From Paenibacillus chondroitinus NBRC 15376 (lineage in GTDB: Bacteria > Bacillota > Bacilli > Paenibacillales > NBRC-103111), in NCBI RefSeq assembly GCF_004000765.1, contig NZ_BILW01000001.1, positions 1 to 64,000 on the forward strand: DNA of 64,000 nt. The letters run 5' to 3'. Positions 62,209 to 64,000 of the stretch are shown here, one piece after another. Numbering within the stretch: the stretch's first letter is position 1; the number at the start of each line of letters is the position of its first letter. Under the pieces are notes generated by a model. It saw only the letters and a program-made list of their open reading frames with translations, did no database searches and was not told the DNA's origin. The translations under genes were made by a program, and so were the position numbers.

Positions 62209-62242
62209 AAAGCCAGCAAACTTTTGAGTTTGCTGGCTTTTT
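62209..62242 (+). terminator. intrinsic terminator
   Basis: AAAGCCAGCAAAC, loop TTTTGA, GTTTGCTGGCTTT: perfect stem with T tail. It lies between convergent genes and can serve both. Confidence 0.92.
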
Positions 62243-62285
62243 ATGCAAAATCAAACTTGTTTGAAACATTTTGATCTTACGGACG

Positions 62286-62948
62286 TTACAGAATCCATTC
62301 GGATACTTGCTCCATCGTTCTTCTTGTTTTATCACGCGGTTCTTTTGCCCGATAACCGAAAGCGACCATAACGCTTACTTCATACTCGTCGTCACCGAGT
62401 AATCCCCGTCTTGCCAAAATTTCGTTGACACTATCAGGTACGAAGCCTTCGATCGGACAAGAATCGATTCCGATCATCGCCGCGGAAGTCATCATATTCC
62501 CTAAAGCGATATAAGTTTGCTTAGAAGCCCAAGCTGTTCTCGCTTGTTCGTTATCGAGATGGAACGAATCGAAGAAATCGTGCCATGCTCCCACATTGTT
62601 TCGCACCATTTCAGCGGGATATTTTTTAACTTTTGTCAGCTGTTCATAAATATATGGGGATTCCGGGACAAGTCCTTTACGAGCAAGAATAACGACCATG
62701 TGACTCGCGGTAGGCAGTTGATTGTACGCGCCGTAAGCGAACGGCCGAAGCTCTTCCCTAAGTTCCGGATTTTGAACGACTAGAAATTTCCACGCCTCAA
62801 GACCGTTGGAGCTAGGCGATAATCTCCCTGTTTCCAGGATAAACTGGAAATCGTCTTCGGATATTTTTTGGGTTGGGTCAAATGCTTTCGTTGCATGTCT
62901 AAAATGATAGGCTTCCAGCACTTCTTTTTTTGTCGCGCTCGTATTCAT
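62286..62948 (-). CDS. NAD(P)H-dependent nitroreductase family oxidoreductase
   Basis: A 220-residue FMN-dependent nitroreductase (NfsB/YfkO type) with FRHATKAFDP (16-25), LSPSSNGLEAWKFLVV and GIDSCPIEGF, typical FMN-binding and dimer regions. ATG 62948 follows GAGGAAG. It lies 31 bases downstream of the MFS gene on the same strand, so both probably form one operon. It may reduce nitro compounds or quinones. Confidence 0.9.
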   Translation of the reverse strand: MNTSATKKEVLEAYHFRHATKAFDPTQKISEDDFQFILETGRLSPSSNGLEAWKFLVVQNPELREELRPFAYGAYNQLPTASHMVVILARKGLVPESPYIYEQLTKVKKYPAEMVRNNVGAWHDFFDSFHLDNEQARTAWASKQTYIALGNMMTSAAMIGIDSCPIEGFVPDSVNEILARRGLLGDDEYEVSVMVAFGYRAKEPRDKTRRTMEQVSEWIL

Positions 62949-62979
62949 GTCGCTTCCTCCTTGGTATGGTTAACAATTT

Positions 62980-64000
62980 TTAAGCTTGCAGCAACGCTGC
63001 CTTTTTCTTTCTCAAGCTGAGTAAGGCCAGGAGCAAAGCGAATAATGCGAAGCAGCCGCCAACGACTAATGCTGTTTGAAATCCCGACAGCATAGCTTCG
63101 TTGGACGATGCATCGGTTGCCGAAGCCGTCACCGAGCTCGCGACCGTAGCCAGAATAGACAATCCGAGGCTGCCTCCTAGTTGCAAGAACGTATTTACGA
63201 TACCGCCTGCTACACCATGCTCCTCAAGTCGCACATCCCTTACGGAACCTACGATGATAGCCGTAAATCCGGCTGCTGTCGAGAGACCTAATAGAATGAA
63301 GACCGGTAAAATAAATGCAGCATAGACGCTGTCCATGGACATGGTGCTTAACCAGAACAAGCCGAGTGCATTAACGAGCTGCGAAACAATCAACAACATT
63401 TTCGCTCCGAATATACGCATGAAGTAAGGCGTAATTTGCGTGGCTAGAACGGACGATAAACCGAGCGGTAGAAAAGCCAAGCCCGTTATTAATGAAGAAT
63501 AGCCAAGCGCATGGAAATACAGAGTCGAGAAATAAATAAATGCGGTCATGAAGGAATACATTAAGAATCCGATAATATTCGATGATACCAGCGAACCGAT
63601 ACGGAACAACCGGAGTGGCATGAGCGGGTTTTTGGCGTATTTCTCGATGAAAACGAATCCGACCAGAATAAGCGATCCGACGATTAAGGTTACGATTTTC
63701 GTGGTCGACCAACTGCCATCGACATCAGGCATGGACAACCCGTATACGAGAATGAATATGCCTAACAGCACGGTAATTGCGCCGGGCAAGTCAATGGATT
63801 GCTTGTTCTTTTGCTCCATCGGCCGTTCTTTAACAAACACTAACCCGATTATGATCGCAATCCCGAGCGGGACGTTCAAGAAAAACAAGGATCGCCAACC
63901 GAGCGAGTCTGTCAGCAACCCGCCAACGATTGATCCCGCAGCGAAGCCGCCCGAACCTAATGCGCCGAAGATAGCAAAAGCTTTATTCCGTTGCGCGCCT
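62980..64000 (-). CDS. MFS transporter, DHA2 (14-segment) drug efflux type, partial
   Basis: The C-terminal 340 residues of an EmrB/QacA-type proton-driven exporter; the frame stays open to the window end, so the N-terminus lies outside. Seen: GALGSGGFAAGSIVGGLL at the end of helix 5 (motif C region), GWRSLFFLNVPLGIAIIIGL, FVKERPMEQKNKQSIDLPGA and further helices, ending in a basic LLSLRKKKAALLQA tail. It precedes the nitroreductase in the same direction, suggesting a joint detoxification operon. The substrate is unknown. Confidence 0.9.
   Translation of the reverse strand, partial: GAQRNKAFAIFGALGSGGFAAGSIVGGLLTDSLGWRSLFFLNVPLGIAIIIGLVFVKERPMEQKNKQSIDLPGAITVLLGIFILVYGLSMPDVDGSWSTTKIVTLIVGSLILVGFVFIEKYAKNPLMPLRLFRIGSLVSSNIIGFLMYSFMTAFIYFSTLYFHALGYSSLITGLAFLPLGLSSVLATQITPYFMRIFGAKMLLIVSQLVNALGLFWLSTMSMDSVYAAFILPVFILLGLSTAAGFTAIIVGSVRDVRLEEHGVAGGIVNTFLQLGGSLGLSILATVASSVTASATDASSNEAMLSGFQTALVVGGCFALFALLLALLSLRKKKAALLQA

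Noticed and set aside
1..64000. CRISPR arrays, tRNA or rRNA genes, integrase or intact IS
   Set aside because: No regular direct repeats with spacers, no cloverleaf-like sequence and no transposase frames were found by reading.

Overview
The window looks like a chromosomal segment of a Paenibacillus-type, spore-forming Bacillales bacterium. The signs are strong GGAGG-type ribosome binding sites with many TTG/GTG starts, YesM/YesN two-component genes beside LplA/LplB/LplC-type transporters, a CotH remnant, a KinB-type sporulation kinase, a very large SLH-anchored surface protein, and TagA and YoaK family genes. This is inferred from gene content; no database search was made. No rRNA, tRNA, CRISPR array or intact insertion sequence was recognised.

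Layout. 1-2.3 kb: AT-rich accessory DNA with two small genes broken at homopolymer runs and a GNAT acetyltransferase. 2.4-6.1 kb: a MerR-SDR operon with a textbook MerR promoter, a helical hypothetical protein, a TagA-type glycosyltransferase, DinB and Nudix genes. 6.3-13.3 kb: a carbohydrate ABC importer (two permeases and a lipoprotein) with its YesM-type kinase and YesN-type regulator. 13.5-34.9 kb: a 21-kb uptake and catabolism region that reads as a sulfur-compound (cysteine, methionine, peptide or organosulfur) regulon. It holds a DppBCDF-type peptide importer with an unknown 154-aa protein and a lipoprotein, LysR, OsmC, a 73-aa unknown protein, MetQNI, a cystine-type importer, an M24 peptidase, a thioredoxin-like protein, an ArgH-like lyase, an amidohydrolase and a CUT1-type importer. 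Five intergenic sites here share one operator-like motif (consensus CCRAKTAAWC-N5-RGAA). Two of the leaders carry a nearly identical 49-nt block, ACCGGAAAACCGGA followed at once by an intrinsic terminator; a variant lies between the lyase and the amidohydrolase. This leader element is the best candidate here for an undescribed regulatory system.

34.9-41.5 kb: an HssRS-HrtBA heme-sensing and efflux locus, with the expected direct repeat in front of hrtB, flanked by two paralogous MFS transporters. 41.6-46.8 kb: LysE exporter with AraC regulator, AraC regulator with phytanoyl-CoA-dioxygenase-like protein, a DUF4317 protein and a GNAT. 46.9-47.4 kb: a CotH pseudogene. 47.8-56.5 kb: one 2893-residue secreted Kelch/cadherin-like/SLH protein, preceded by a candidate sigma-D promoter. 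56.7-64 kb: a 5TMR-PAS histidine kinase, YoaK-type membrane protein, a membrane protein with a cytoplasmic-looking HExxH motif translationally coupled to an XRE regulator, a GINT1-like beta-propeller protein, glutathione peroxidase, nitroreductase, and an MFS drug transporter cut by the window edge.

How the genes fit together: the central region couples import (three or four ABC systems) to intracellular processing (peptidase, lyase, amidohydrolase, thioredoxin-like and OsmC proteins) under one shared operator plus attenuation. The flanking loci are separate self-regulated modules (YesMN-Lpl, HssRS-Hrt, MerR-SDR, AraC-LysE, HExxH-XRE).
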